A stretch of DNA of 15,832 nucleotides from Betaproteobacteria bacterium (GTDB taxonomy: Bacteria > Pseudomonadota > Gammaproteobacteria > Burkholderiales > Usitatibacteraceae), in NCBI GenBank assembly GCA_003105245.1, contig PQAI01000226.1:8412-24243 (forward strand), read 5' to 3'. The notes below the pieces were generated by a model that worked only from the letters and a program-made list of their open reading frames with translations, was not told the origin of the DNA and did no database searches. Shown here piece by piece: positions 9,148 to 15,832 of the stretch; the first letter of the stretch is position 1; each line of letters begins with the position of its first letter. Made by a program: the position numbers and the translations under genes.

Positions 9148-10523
9148 AGCTCGTCGCGTGGGGGTTCGCGCTGGCCATCCTCGGTGCCGCCGCCGAGTCG
9201 CCCAAGGAGTTCCGGCACGCGATGCCGCTCCTGCCTTCGGGCGAGGAGGGGTTGCAACGGGTAGAGCTTCCCCTCGAGGCCTACCGGGGCGCCATGCGGA
9301 GCGATCTTGCCGACATCAGGCTCTTCGATTCGCGCGGGGAACGCCTGCCTTTCGCCTTCGCGGGCGAGCCGGCATCGACTCGGCCGGCGGTCGTGGCCAC
9401 GTCCCTGCCGCTGTTTCCCCTTCGCGGCCCGGCCGGAACGACGGCAGGCGACATCGACCTGAAGATCACGCGCAACGCGGCGGGCGCGATCGTGGAGCTG
9501 CGCTCCGGCGCTTCCGCGCGGCCAGGCGAGGCGCCGGTGGTCGCGTGGATCGCCGATGCGACGGGTCTTCGCGACCCCGTCGGGGCCCTCCAGTTCTCCT
9601 GGGCGCCGCCGGCGGAGGGATTCGTGGCGCGCATGCGGGTGGAGGCGAGCGAGGACCTCGGGACGTGGCGCACCGTCGTCTCCGACACCGCGCTCGCCGA
9701 ACTCGCGCACGAGGGCGCCCGCGTCAAGCGCGACACGGTCGAGGTGCCCGCGTTGCGCGCGAAGTACCTGCGCTTCACGTGGTCGGGGCAGGCGCCCCCG
9801 CTTGCGGCCGTCCTCGGGCAGTCGGTGGCCGGCGAGGGGGAACGAAGACTGCAGACGATGATGCTCGACGGTGCGGCGACCGGGCGGCCGGGCGAGGTCG
9901 AGTTCGCGCCCGGGGCGCGCGTTCCCGTGGAACGCGTCCGGATCCTCCTGCCCCAGGCGAACAGCGTCGTCCCCATCCGTCTCGAGTCTCGCGACGACCC
10001 GAAGTCGGAGTGGCGCCCCGTCGCGAGCGCGACCGTCTACCGGCTGCGGCGCGATGGCGCGGAAGTGGCGTCGCCGCCCGTCGCGTTCCTGCCGCGGCGC
10101 GACCGGCATTGGCGGATCGTCGCCGACGAGCGCGCGGGCGGATTCGGCGCCGGGCCCGTGCGGCTCGAGGTGGCGTGGCTCCCGCAGCAGCTCGTGTTCG
10201 CCGCGCGAGGTGAAGGGCCGTTCCTGCTCGCCTTCGGCAACGACCGGGCGAAATCGGTTGCCCTTCCGGTGACGACCCTCATGCCGGGGTATCGGGCGCA
10301 CGACGAGTTTGCGCTTCGCGCGGCCGGAATCGGCACCCTCCAGGAGAATCCCGGCACCGGCGTCTCGCGATGGCCGGAGTGGATCCGGGATGCCGACGGC
10401 AAGCAGATCGCCCTCTGGGCGCTGCTGGTGGCCGGCGTGGCCGTTTTGGCCGTCATGGCCTGGCGGTTGTCGCGCCAGGTTCAGTCGCCGCCGCGCGGGC
10501 CGGGGCCGCCCGAGGGACGGTGA
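9144..10523 (+). CDS. DUF3999 family membrane-anchored protein
   Basis: The 459-residue protein starts with a short signal-peptide-like segment (MKLVAWGFALAILGAAAES). A large hydrophilic region, predicted periplasmic and rich in beta-strand-like stretches, follows. One transmembrane helix lies near the C terminus (about residues 421-442, LWALLVAGVAVLAVMAW region), followed by a short basic cytoplasmic tail. Features such as HAMPLLPSGEEGLQRVELP near the N terminus and ADIRLFDSRGERLPFAF match DUF3999, whose role is not known. The ATG overlaps the DUF2339 stop (ATGA) and has AAGGAG upstream, so it is probably co-translated with its partner. It is the last gene of the arsR block; the next gene has its own -10-like element. 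The likely topology is an inner-membrane protein facing the periplasm. Confidence 0.82.
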   Translation: MKLVAWGFALAILGAAAESPKEFRHAMPLLPSGEEGLQRVELPLEAYRGAMRSDLADIRLFDSRGERLPFAFAGEPASTRPAVVATSLPLFPLRGPAGTTAGDIDLKITRNAAGAIVELRSGASARPGEAPVVAWIADATGLRDPVGALQFSWAPPAEGFVARMRVEASEDLGTWRTVVSDTALAELAHEGARVKRDTVEVPALRAKYLRFTWSGQAPPLAAVLGQSVAGEGERRLQTMMLDGAATGRPGEVEFAPGARVPVERVRILLPQANSVVPIRLESRDDPKSEWRPVASATVYRLRRDGAEVASPPVAFLPRRDRHWRIVADERAGGFGAGPVRLEVAWLPQQLVFAARGEGPFLLAFGNDRAKSVALPVTTLMPGYRAHDEFALRAAGIGTLQENPGTGVSRWPEWIRDADGKQIALWALLVAGVAVLAVMAWRLSRQVQSPPRGPGPPEGR

Positions 10524-10546
10524 GGGCAGGGACGTCGAGGGGCGCG

Positions 10547-10555
10547 TGATAGACT
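10547..10555 (+). promoter_or_regulatory. Candidate extended -10 promoter element for aroC
   Basis: TGA followed by TAGACT is an extended -10 arrangement, placed 30 bases before the aroC ATG. No convincing -35 hexamer lies 16-18 bases upstream. It is the same TGnTAGACT string found on the other strand upstream of maeB. It implies that aroC can be transcribed independently of the DUF3999 gene, 62 bases upstream. Activity is inferred from sequence and position only. Confidence 0.4.
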
Positions 10556-10585
10556 CCGAGGCATTCGCGCGAGCCTCCTGACCCG

Positions 10586-11743
10586 ATGTCCGGCAACACC
10601 CTCGGCACCCTCTTCACCGTCACCACCTTCGGCGAATCCCACGGCCCGGCCATCGGCTGCGTGGTCGACGGCTGCCCGCCCGGCATGGAGCTCTCCGAGG
10701 CCGACATCCAGCCCGATCTCGACCGCCGGAAGCCCGGGACCTCGCGCCACGTGACGCAGCGCCGCGAGGCCGACCGCGTGGAGATCCTGAGCGGCGTCTT
10801 CGAGGGGCGCACGACGGGAACGCCCATCGCGCTGCTCATCCGGAACGAGGACCAGCGCAGCAAGGATTACGCGAAGATCGCCGCGAGCTTCCGGCCCGGC
10901 CACGCCGACTACACGTACCTGCAGAAATACGGCATCCGCGACCCGCGTGGCGGCGGGCGCTCTTCGGCGCGCCTCACGGCCCCGGCGGTGGCCGCTGGGG
11001 CCATCGCGAGGAAGTGGCTTCGCGAGCGCCACGGCGTGACCATCCGCGGCCATCTCACGCACCTGGGCCCGAACGAGATCCCCTTCGAGTCGTGGGACCA
11101 CGTCGACGCGAATCCCTTCTTCGCGGCCAACGCGACCGTCGTCCCGGCGCTCGAGGAGTACATGGACAAGCTGCGCAAGTCCGGCGACTCCTGCGGGGCG
11201 CGCCTTCGCGTGGTGGCCTCCGGCGCGCCGCCGGGCTGGGGAGAGCCGCTCTACGGGCGCCTGGACGCGGACATCGCCCAGGCGATGATGGGCATCAACG
11301 CGGTCAAGGGCGTGGAGATCGGCGCCGGCTTCGCGGCCGCCGCCCAGCTGGGCACGGAACACTCCGACGAGATGACGCCGGAGGGCTTCCTCTCCAACCA
11401 CGCCGGCGGGATCCTGGGGGGCATCTCCACGGGGCAGGACATCGTGGTCTCGATCGCCATCAAGCCCACCTCGAGCATCCGCCTCGCGCGGCGCACCGTG
11501 GACGTCGAAGGCCGCCCGGCGGCCATCGAGACGCACGGCCGCCACGATCCCTGCGTGGGCATCCGCGCCACGCCCATCGCCGAGGCCTTCCTCGCGCTGG
11601 TCCTGGCGGACCACGCGCTTCGCCACCGCGCGCAGAACGCCGACGTCGCGTGCGCGACGCCGCGCATCCCGGCCGCCGCGGCCGCCGTTCCCGGCGCCGG
11701 ATCGGGCGCCGCCGTCGAGGATCCGGACCCCGAGGAGGCCTGA
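10586..11743 (+). CDS. aroC: Chorismate synthase
   Basis: The enzyme converts 5-enolpyruvylshikimate-3-phosphate to chorismate, using reduced FMN, as the last common step to aromatic amino acids. The 385-residue sequence has the N-terminal [10 protein letters not shown] signature (15-24), a [20 protein letters not shown] block, the RSSARLTA motif (125-132), [14 protein letters not shown] in the middle and [15 protein letters not shown] near the C terminus. All the family's signature blocks are present and in order. It is about 20 residues longer than most relatives because of an Ala-rich, acidic tail after HRAQNADV. The gene lies between the arsR block and leuC. The leu genes start 54 bases downstream behind a separate -10 element. 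Confidence 0.97.
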   Translation: MSGNTLGTLFTVTTFGESHGPAIGCVVDGCPPGMELSEADIQPDLDRRKPGTSRHVTQRREADRVEILSGVFEGRTTGTPIALLIRNEDQRSKDYAKIAASFRPGHADYTYLQKYGIRDPRGGGRSSARLTAPAVAAGAIARKWLRERHGVTIRGHLTHLGPNEIPFESWDHVDANPFFAANATVVPALEEYMDKLRKSGDSCGARLRVVASGAPPGWGEPLYGRLDADIAQAMMGINAVKGVEIGAGFAAAAQLGTEHSDEMTPEGFLSNHAGGILGGISTGQDIVVSIAIKPTSSIRLARRTVDVEGRPAAIETHGRHDPCVGIRATPIAEAFLALVLADHALRHRAQNADVACATPRIPAAAAAVPGAGSGAAVEDPDPEEA

Positions 11744-11770
11744 GCGCGGGAAGGCACCGCGGGCGCGGGT

Positions 11771-11776
11771 TATAAT
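11771..11776 (+). promoter_or_regulatory. Candidate -10 element of the leuC operon promoter
   Basis: A perfect TATAAT hexamer stands out in GC-rich DNA 21 bases before the leuC ATG. It predicts a transcription start near 11783 and a leader of only about 15 bases, too short for an attenuator or leader peptide. No recognisable -35 hexamer is present at 16-18 bases, so an activator may be needed. This is inference from the motif and its position. Confidence 0.5.
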
Positions 11777-11797
11777 TTCCCTTCGCCCGGAACGCCC

Positions 11798-13207
11798 ATG
11801 ACTGCGCTCACCCTCTACGAAAAGCTCTGGAACTCCCATCTCGTCCACGAGGAACAGGACGGGACCGCGCTCATCTACATCGACCGCCACCTCGTGCACG
11901 AGGTGACCAGCCCGCAGGCCTTCGAGGGCCTGGCGCTCGCCGGCCGCAAGCCGTGGCGCATCGGCTCGGTGGTGGCCACCGCCGACCACAACGTTCCGAC
12001 GAAGGGCCTCGACAAGGGCATCGCCGACGATGTCTCTCGCCTGCAGGTCGAGACGCTGGACCGCAACGTGGAGCGCTTCGCCGTGCCGGTCTACTTCCCG
12101 ATGCGCGACGCGCGCCAGGGCATCGTGCACGTGATCGGGCCGGAGCAGGGCGCCACGCTCCCGGGGATGACGGTCGTCTGCGGCGATTCCCACACCAGCA
12201 CCCACGGCGCCTTCGCGGCCCTCGCCTTCGGCATCGGGACGAGCGAGGTCGAGCACGTGCTCGCCACGCAGTGCCTGCTCGCCAAGAAGGCGAAGACGCT
12301 CCGCATCCGGGTGGAGGGAGCGCTTCCCGCGGGCGTGGGCGCCAAGGACGTGGTCCTCGCCGTGATCGGGCGCATCGGCACCGCGGGCGGGACCGGGCAC
12401 TCGATCGAGTTCGCGGGGTCGGCGATCCGCGCGCTCTCGATGGAGGGCCGGATGACGGTGTGCAACATGGCCATCGAGGCGGGCGCGCGCTCGGGCCTGG
12501 TGGCCGTGGACGAGAAGACCATCGCCTACCTCCAGGGCCGGCCCTTCTCGCCCAGGGGCGAGATGTTCGAACGCGCCGCCGCCTACTGGAGGACGCTCGT
12601 CTCGGACGAAGGCGCGCGCTTCGACCGCGAGGTGACGCTCGACGCCGCCGCGCTCAAGCCCCAGGTCACCTGGGGCACCTCCCCCGAGATGGTGGTCTCC
12701 ATCGAGGACCGCGTGCCCGACCCCGCCGCCGAGAAGGACCCGGTGCGCCGGGAGGCGATGGAGCGGGCGCTCGAGTACATGGGCCTGCAGCCGAGGATGC
12801 CCATGACGGACGTCGCCATCGACAAGGTCTTCATCGGCTCGTGCACCAACTCGCGCATCGAGGACCTGCGCGCGGCCGCCGCCGTCGTGAAGGGCCGGCG
12901 GGTCGCGGGCAGCGTGAAGCTCGCGATGGTCGTCCCCGGCTCCGGCCTGGTGAAGCGCCAGGCCGAGCAGGAGGGCCTGGACCGCATCTTCGTGGCGAGC
13001 GGCTTCGAGTGGCGGGAGCCGGGCTGCTCGATGTGCCTGGGCATGAACGACGACCGCCTGTCCCCGGGCGAGCGGTGCGCGTCGACTTCGAACCGGAACT
13101 TCGAGGGCCGCCAGGGCGCGGGCGGCCGCACGCACCTCGTGAGCCCCACGATGGCCGCCGCCGCCGCCCTGGCGGGGCGCTTCGTGGACGTGCGCCGAAT
13201 TGGATGA
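11798..13207 (+). CDS. leuC: 3-isopropylmalate dehydratase, large subunit
   Basis: With LeuD this subunit isomerises 2-isopropylmalate to 3-isopropylmalate in leucine biosynthesis, using a [4Fe-4S] cluster. The 469-residue length is normal. The three cluster cysteines are visible: C349 in IGSCTNSR, and C410 and C413 in GCSMCLGMN. The N-terminal [17 protein letters not shown], the [11 protein letters not shown] block and [10 protein letters not shown] near the end are also characteristic of the aconitase superfamily LeuC branch. A weak GGAA Shine-Dalgarno lies five bases before the ATG. The gene is the first of the leuC - lipoprotein - leuD - leuB series, and the next start is 13 bases after its stop. 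Confidence 0.97.
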   Translation: MTALTLYEKLWNSHLVHEEQDGTALIYIDRHLVHEVTSPQAFEGLALAGRKPWRIGSVVATADHNVPTKGLDKGIADDVSRLQVETLDRNVERFAVPVYFPMRDARQGIVHVIGPEQGATLPGMTVVCGDSHTSTHGAFAALAFGIGTSEVEHVLATQCLLAKKAKTLRIRVEGALPAGVGAKDVVLAVIGRIGTAGGTGHSIEFAGSAIRALSMEGRMTVCNMAIEAGARSGLVAVDEKTIAYLQGRPFSPRGEMFERAAAYWRTLVSDEGARFDREVTLDAAALKPQVTWGTSPEMVVSIEDRVPDPAAEKDPVRREAMERALEYMGLQPRMPMTDVAIDKVFIGSCTNSRIEDLRAAAAVVKGRRVAGSVKLAMVVPGSGLVKRQAEQEGLDRIFVASGFEWREPGCSMCLGMNDDRLSPGERCASTSNRNFEGRQGAGGRTHLVSPTMAAAAALAGRFVDVRRIG

Positions 13208-13220
13208 CTGGAGAACGGCA

Positions 13221-13349
13221 ATGAAGAAGGTGTTTTTCGCGATCGCCGCCGCCCTTTGGCTTGCCGGCTGCAACACCGTCGAGGGAGTGGGCAAGGACAT
13301 CAAGAAGGGCGGAGAGGTGATCGAAGACGCGGCCCGCAAGGCGAAGTGA
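13221..13349 (+). CDS. Entericidin EcnA/B-like small lipoprotein
   Basis: This 42-residue protein consists of a signal sequence ([16 protein letters not shown]) and lipobox LAGC, with C17 as the predicted lipidated residue. The mature peptide of 26 residues begins [20 protein letters not shown], which is typical of the entericidin family. Family members are tiny membrane lipoproteins; in enterobacteria EcnA and EcnB were described as an antidote/toxin pair. Here only one copy is present, so no toxin-antidote pair is evident. It has a good GGAGA Shine-Dalgarno (13210-13214), starts 13 bases after leuC, and its TGA shares one base with the leuD ATG (TGATG). It is therefore embedded in the leucine operon and probably coupled to leuD translation. 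A role beyond that is unknown. Confidence 0.85.
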   Translation: MKKVFFAIAAALWLAGCNTVEGVGKDIKKGGEVIEDAARKAK

Positions 13350-13987
13350 TGGAAAAGTTCACGCTGCACGCGGGGCTCGTGGCGCCGCTCGACCGGGAGA
13401 ACGTCGACACGGACGCCATCATCCCCAAGCAGTTCCTGAAGTCGATCCACCGCACCGGCTTCGGGCCGAACCTGTTCGACGCCTGGCGCTACCTCGACCC
13501 GGGCGAGCCCGGGCAGGACCCGGCCTCGCGCAAGCCCAACCCGGACTTCGTCCTCAACCAGCCGCGCTACCAGGGGGCGACGATCCTCATCGCGCGCAAG
13601 AACTTCGGCTGCGGCTCCTCGCGCGAGCACGCGCCCTGGGCGCTGCAGCAGTACGGCTTCCGGGCCCTCATCGCGCCGTCCTACGCCGACATCTTCTTCA
13701 ACAACTGCTTCAAGAACGGGCTGCTGCCCATCGTGCTGCCCGACTTCCACCTCGACCACCTGTTCCAGGAGGTGGCGGCGCACTCGGGCTATCGCCTCGC
13801 CATCGACCTGCCGGCGCAGACGGTGACCACGCCCTCGGGCCAGGTGATGCGCTTCGACGTCGAGCCGTTCCGCAAGGAGTGCCTGGTGAACGGCTGGGAC
13901 GACATCGGGCTCACGCTGCGACGCCAGGACGCCATCCGCGCCTACGAGGAGCGGCGCCGGGCGGCCGAGCCGTGGATCTTCTCGTGA
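13349..13987 (+). CDS. leuD: 3-isopropylmalate dehydratase, small subunit
   Basis: This is the partner of LeuC; it forms the swivelling domain that closes the isopropylmalate isomerase active site. The 212-residue protein opens with [20 protein letters not shown] and IIPKQFLK (4-31), and has the substrate-binding [15 protein letters not shown] motif (85-99). It ends in the usual charged helix after [10 protein letters not shown]. Length and motifs are standard. The ATG overlaps the stop of the small lipoprotein gene by one base, and leuB follows seven bases after its stop. A start further upstream is not supported, because the open frame before the ATG has no family similarity. Confidence 0.97.
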   Translation: MEKFTLHAGLVAPLDRENVDTDAIIPKQFLKSIHRTGFGPNLFDAWRYLDPGEPGQDPASRKPNPDFVLNQPRYQGATILIARKNFGCGSSREHAPWALQQYGFRALIAPSYADIFFNNCFKNGLLPIVLPDFHLDHLFQEVAAHSGYRLAIDLPAQTVTTPSGQVMRFDVEPFRKECLVNGWDDIGLTLRRQDAIRAYEERRRAAEPWIFS

Positions 13988-13994
13988 GGGCGCC

Positions 13995-15056
13995 ATGAAG
14001 ATCGCGCTCCTGCCCGGCGACGGGATCGGACCCGAGATCCTTCGCGAGGCCGTGCGCATCCTGGAAGCGCTGCGCTCCGACGGCCTGAAGATCGAGACGG
14101 AGGAGGCGCCGGTGGGCGGCGCCGCCTACGACGTCGCCGGCGACCCGCTGCCACCGGCCACGCTCGCGCTCGCCAGGAGCGCGGACGCGGTCCTCTTCGG
14201 GGCCGTCGGCGGGCCGCAGTACGACACGCTGCCGCGCGACAAGCGCCCCGAGAAGGCGATCCTGGGCCTGCGCAAGGAGTGCGACTTCTTCGCGAACCTG
14301 CGCCCGGCCACGGTCTTCCCCGAGCTCGCCGATGCCTCGACCCTCAAGCCGGAGGTGGTCTCGGGGCTCGACATCATGATCGTGCGCGAGCTCACGGGCG
14401 ACATCTACTTCGGGCAGCCGCGCGGGATCACGGGCGAGAAGGGCAGCCGCGTGGGATTCAACACCATGCACTACACCGAGCCGCAGATCCGCCGCATCCT
14501 GCACGTGGGGTTCCGCACGGCGCGCCAGCGCGGCAAGCGCCTCACCTCGGTGGACAAGATGAACGTGCTGGAGACGACGCAGCTCTGGCGCGACATCGCC
14601 GAGGAGATCGCGCCGGAGTACCCCGACGTCGAGCTCAGCCACATCCTCGTGGACAACTGCGCGATGCAGCTCGTGCGCAACCCGCGCCAGTTCGACGTCC
14701 TGGTGACGGGCAACATGTTCGGCGACATCCTCTCGGACGAGGCCTCGATGCTCACCGGTTCCATCGGGATGCTTCCCTCGGCCTCGCTCGACGCGGAAGG
14801 CAAGGGGCTCTACGAGCCCATCCACGGCTCCGCGCCCGACATCGCGGGCAAGGGCGTGGCGAACCCCCTGGCGCAGATCCTCTCGATGGCGATGATGTTC
14901 CGCTACACCTTCGGGCTCGCCGACGTCGCCGCCCGCATCGAGGGCGCGGTGAGGAAGGCGCTCGCCTCGGGCCTGCGCACGGCCGACATCGCCGCGCGCG
15001 GCGCCAAACCCTGCACGACCGCCGAGATGGGCACGGCGGTCCTCAAGGCCCTATAG
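13995..15056 (+). CDS. leuB: 3-isopropylmalate dehydrogenase
   Basis: The enzyme oxidises and decarboxylates 3-isopropylmalate with NAD to give the precursor 2-oxoisocaproate, the penultimate step to leucine. The 353-residue protein has the opening PGDGIGPEI motif (8-16), the substrate-binding [14 protein letters not shown] (92-105), and [19 protein letters not shown] (187-192) contains the catalytic lysine K188. Metal-binding aspartates D220 (VDNCAMQ), D244 and D248 ([10 protein letters not shown]) are all present. The GAGGG used as Shine-Dalgarno overlaps the leuD stop codon, so the two genes are probably translationally coupled. All expected residues are in place. Confidence 0.97.
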   Translation: MKIALLPGDGIGPEILREAVRILEALRSDGLKIETEEAPVGGAAYDVAGDPLPPATLALARSADAVLFGAVGGPQYDTLPRDKRPEKAILGLRKECDFFANLRPATVFPELADASTLKPEVVSGLDIMIVRELTGDIYFGQPRGITGEKGSRVGFNTMHYTEPQIRRILHVGFRTARQRGKRLTSVDKMNVLETTQLWRDIAEEIAPEYPDVELSHILVDNCAMQLVRNPRQFDVLVTGNMFGDILSDEASMLTGSIGMLPSASLDAEGKGLYEPIHGSAPDIAGKGVANPLAQILSMAMMFRYTFGLADVAARIEGAVRKALASGLRTADIAARGAKPCTTAEMGTAVLKAL

Positions 15057-15077
15057 GAACGAAAGGAAGCGGGGGAA

Positions 15078-15114
15078 GGAGGCGCCCCGCCTCCGCGACC
15101 GGAAAGGCGCCTCC
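15078..15114 (+). promoter_or_regulatory. Two mutually exclusive hairpins in the leuB-asd gap
   Basis: The 75-base gap between leuB and asd holds one segment, GGAGGCGCC (15078-15086), that can pair in two ways. Its first seven bases match CGCCTCC at 15088-15094 with a 3-base loop. All nine bases match GGCGCCTCC at 15106-15114 with a 19-base loop. No T-run follows either stem, so neither looks like a Rho-independent terminator. The stems may slow polymerase, stabilise the transcript or influence asd translation. The pairing is seen; a role is speculative. No clear promoter motif is visible in the gap. Confidence 0.4.
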
Positions 15115-15131
15115 CCACGCGAAAGACGAAA

Positions 15132-15832
15132 ATGGCGAACAGGAAGACGGCAGGCATCATCGGTTGGCGCGGCATGGTCGGTTCGGTGCTCATGGAGCGC
15201 ATGCGCGCCGAGGGGGACTTCGACCTCATCGATCCGGTGTTCTTCACCACCTCGACGGTGGGCGCGGCGGGCCCGGACATCGGCCGGCCGACGGGGCCCC
15301 TGAAGGACGCGAACGACATCGCCGAGCTCGCGAAGAACGAGATCCTCATCACCTGCCAGGGCGGGGACTACACGAAGGCGGTGTATCCGAAGCTGCGCGC
15401 CGCCGGCTGGAAGGGCTGGTGGATCGACGCGGCCTCGGCCCGGCGCATGGAGAAGGACGCCGTCATCATCCTCGACCCGGTGAACCGCGCCGTCATCGAC
15501 CGCGCGATGGCAGCCGGCGTGAGGGACTACATCGGGGGCAACTGCACCGTGAGCCTCATGCTCATGGCGATCGACGGGCTGCTGAAGGCCGACCTCGTCG
15601 AGTGGGTGACGGCGATGACCTACCAGGCCGCCTCGGGCGCGGGCGCGCAGAACATGCGCGAGCTGCTGCAGCAGATGGGCGAGGTGCACTTCGCCGCCAA
15701 GGCGCTGCTCGCCGACCCCGCCTCGGCGATCCTCGACATCGACCGCGAGGTGGCCGGGATCCTGCGCGACGAGAAGTTCCCCACGACCCACTTCGGCGTG
15801 CCGCTCGCGGGCAGCCTCCTGCCCTGGATCGA
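15132..15832 (+). CDS. asd: Aspartate-semialdehyde dehydrogenase, N-terminal 233 codons
   Basis: The enzyme reduces aspartyl phosphate to aspartate semialdehyde, feeding lysine/diaminopimelate, methionine and threonine synthesis. The gene is cut by the right edge after 233 complete codons of an expected 370 or so. The visible part has the NADP-binding GIIGWRGMVGSVLMERM (8-24), CQGGDYTK, a WWIDAAS segment and the active-site GGNCTVSLM with nucleophile C138. This identifies the E. coli type of Asd rather than the Gram-positive type. The catalytic histidine lies beyond the edge. The ATG at 15132 is the only start that keeps the glycine-rich loop near the N terminus. The Shine-Dalgarno is weak (GAAAGACGAAA just upstream). 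The position after leuB is as in many Betaproteobacteria. Confidence 0.95.
   Translation, partial: MANRKTAGIIGWRGMVGSVLMERMRAEGDFDLIDPVFFTTSTVGAAGPDIGRPTGPLKDANDIAELAKNEILITCQGGDYTKAVYPKLRAAGWKGWWIDAASARRMEKDAVIILDPVNRAVIDRAMAAGVRDYIGGNCTVSLMLMAIDGLLKADLVEWVTAMTYQAASGAGAQNMRELLQQMGEVHFAAKALLADPASAILDIDREVAGILRDEKFPTTHFGVPLAGSLLPWI

Noticed and set aside
10558..10577. Weak inverted repeat GAGGC / GCCTC before aroC, considered as a terminator or operator
   Set aside because: Five-base arms around a 10-base loop without a T-run are expected by chance at this base composition.
13221..13349. Toxin-antidote (EcnA/EcnB) pair in the leu operon
   Set aside because: Only one entericidin-like gene is present; no second small lipoprotein is found next to it.
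10481..14059. Minus-strand open frame of 1192 codons across aroC, leuC and leuD
   Set aside because: It lies opposite several certain genes and has composition typical of GC-driven antisense frames, with no recognisable domain.

Overview
The window looks like chromosomal DNA of a high-GC (by eye roughly 70%) betaproteobacterium, probably Burkholderiales or a relative. The main reason is the right half: aroC, then leuC - entericidin-like lipoprotein - leuD - leuB - asd on one strand. I recall that order, including the small lipoprotein between leuC and leuD, as typical of Betaproteobacteria. The lineage call is inference from gene order and protein style; no rRNA or other phylogenetic marker is present. 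I see no mobile elements, CRISPR arrays, tRNAs or rRNAs. Every stretch without a gene is under 130 bases.

Left block (1-2806, minus strand): maeB, a malic enzyme/phosphotransacetylase-type fusion, is followed after 16 bases by a small VOC (glyoxalase-fold) protein. That gene overlaps the start of an LD-carboxypeptidase (peptidase S66) that runs off the left edge. These three could form one transcript read leftward from about 2840.

Middle block (2934-10523, plus strand): a cysteine-free ArsR-family regulator, a Tat-type lipoprotein amidohydrolase, an LplT-like MFS/PlsC acyltransferase fusion, a large DUF2339 membrane protein and a DUF3999 membrane-anchored protein. They are joined by ATGA overlaps or gaps of 2 to 21 bases. 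The arsR start is preceded by an AT-rich perfect inverted repeat plus a direct repeat, which looks like an autoregulatory operator. This block is the most interesting part: it looks like a regulated cell-envelope/phospholipid operon whose trigger is not apparent.

Right block (10586-15832, plus strand): aroC (last step of the shikimate pathway), then leuC, entericidin-like lipoprotein, leuD and leuB (leucine biosynthesis from 2-isopropylmalate), then asd (aspartate-semialdehyde dehydrogenase, cut by the right edge). aroC and leuC each have a short gap upstream with a recognisable -10 element. A GC-rich leader with two mutually exclusive hairpins separates leuB from asd. All these enzymes appear intact, with their key residues in place.

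Many very long open frames on the opposite strand or in other frames are GC-driven shadows of these genes and are not annotated.
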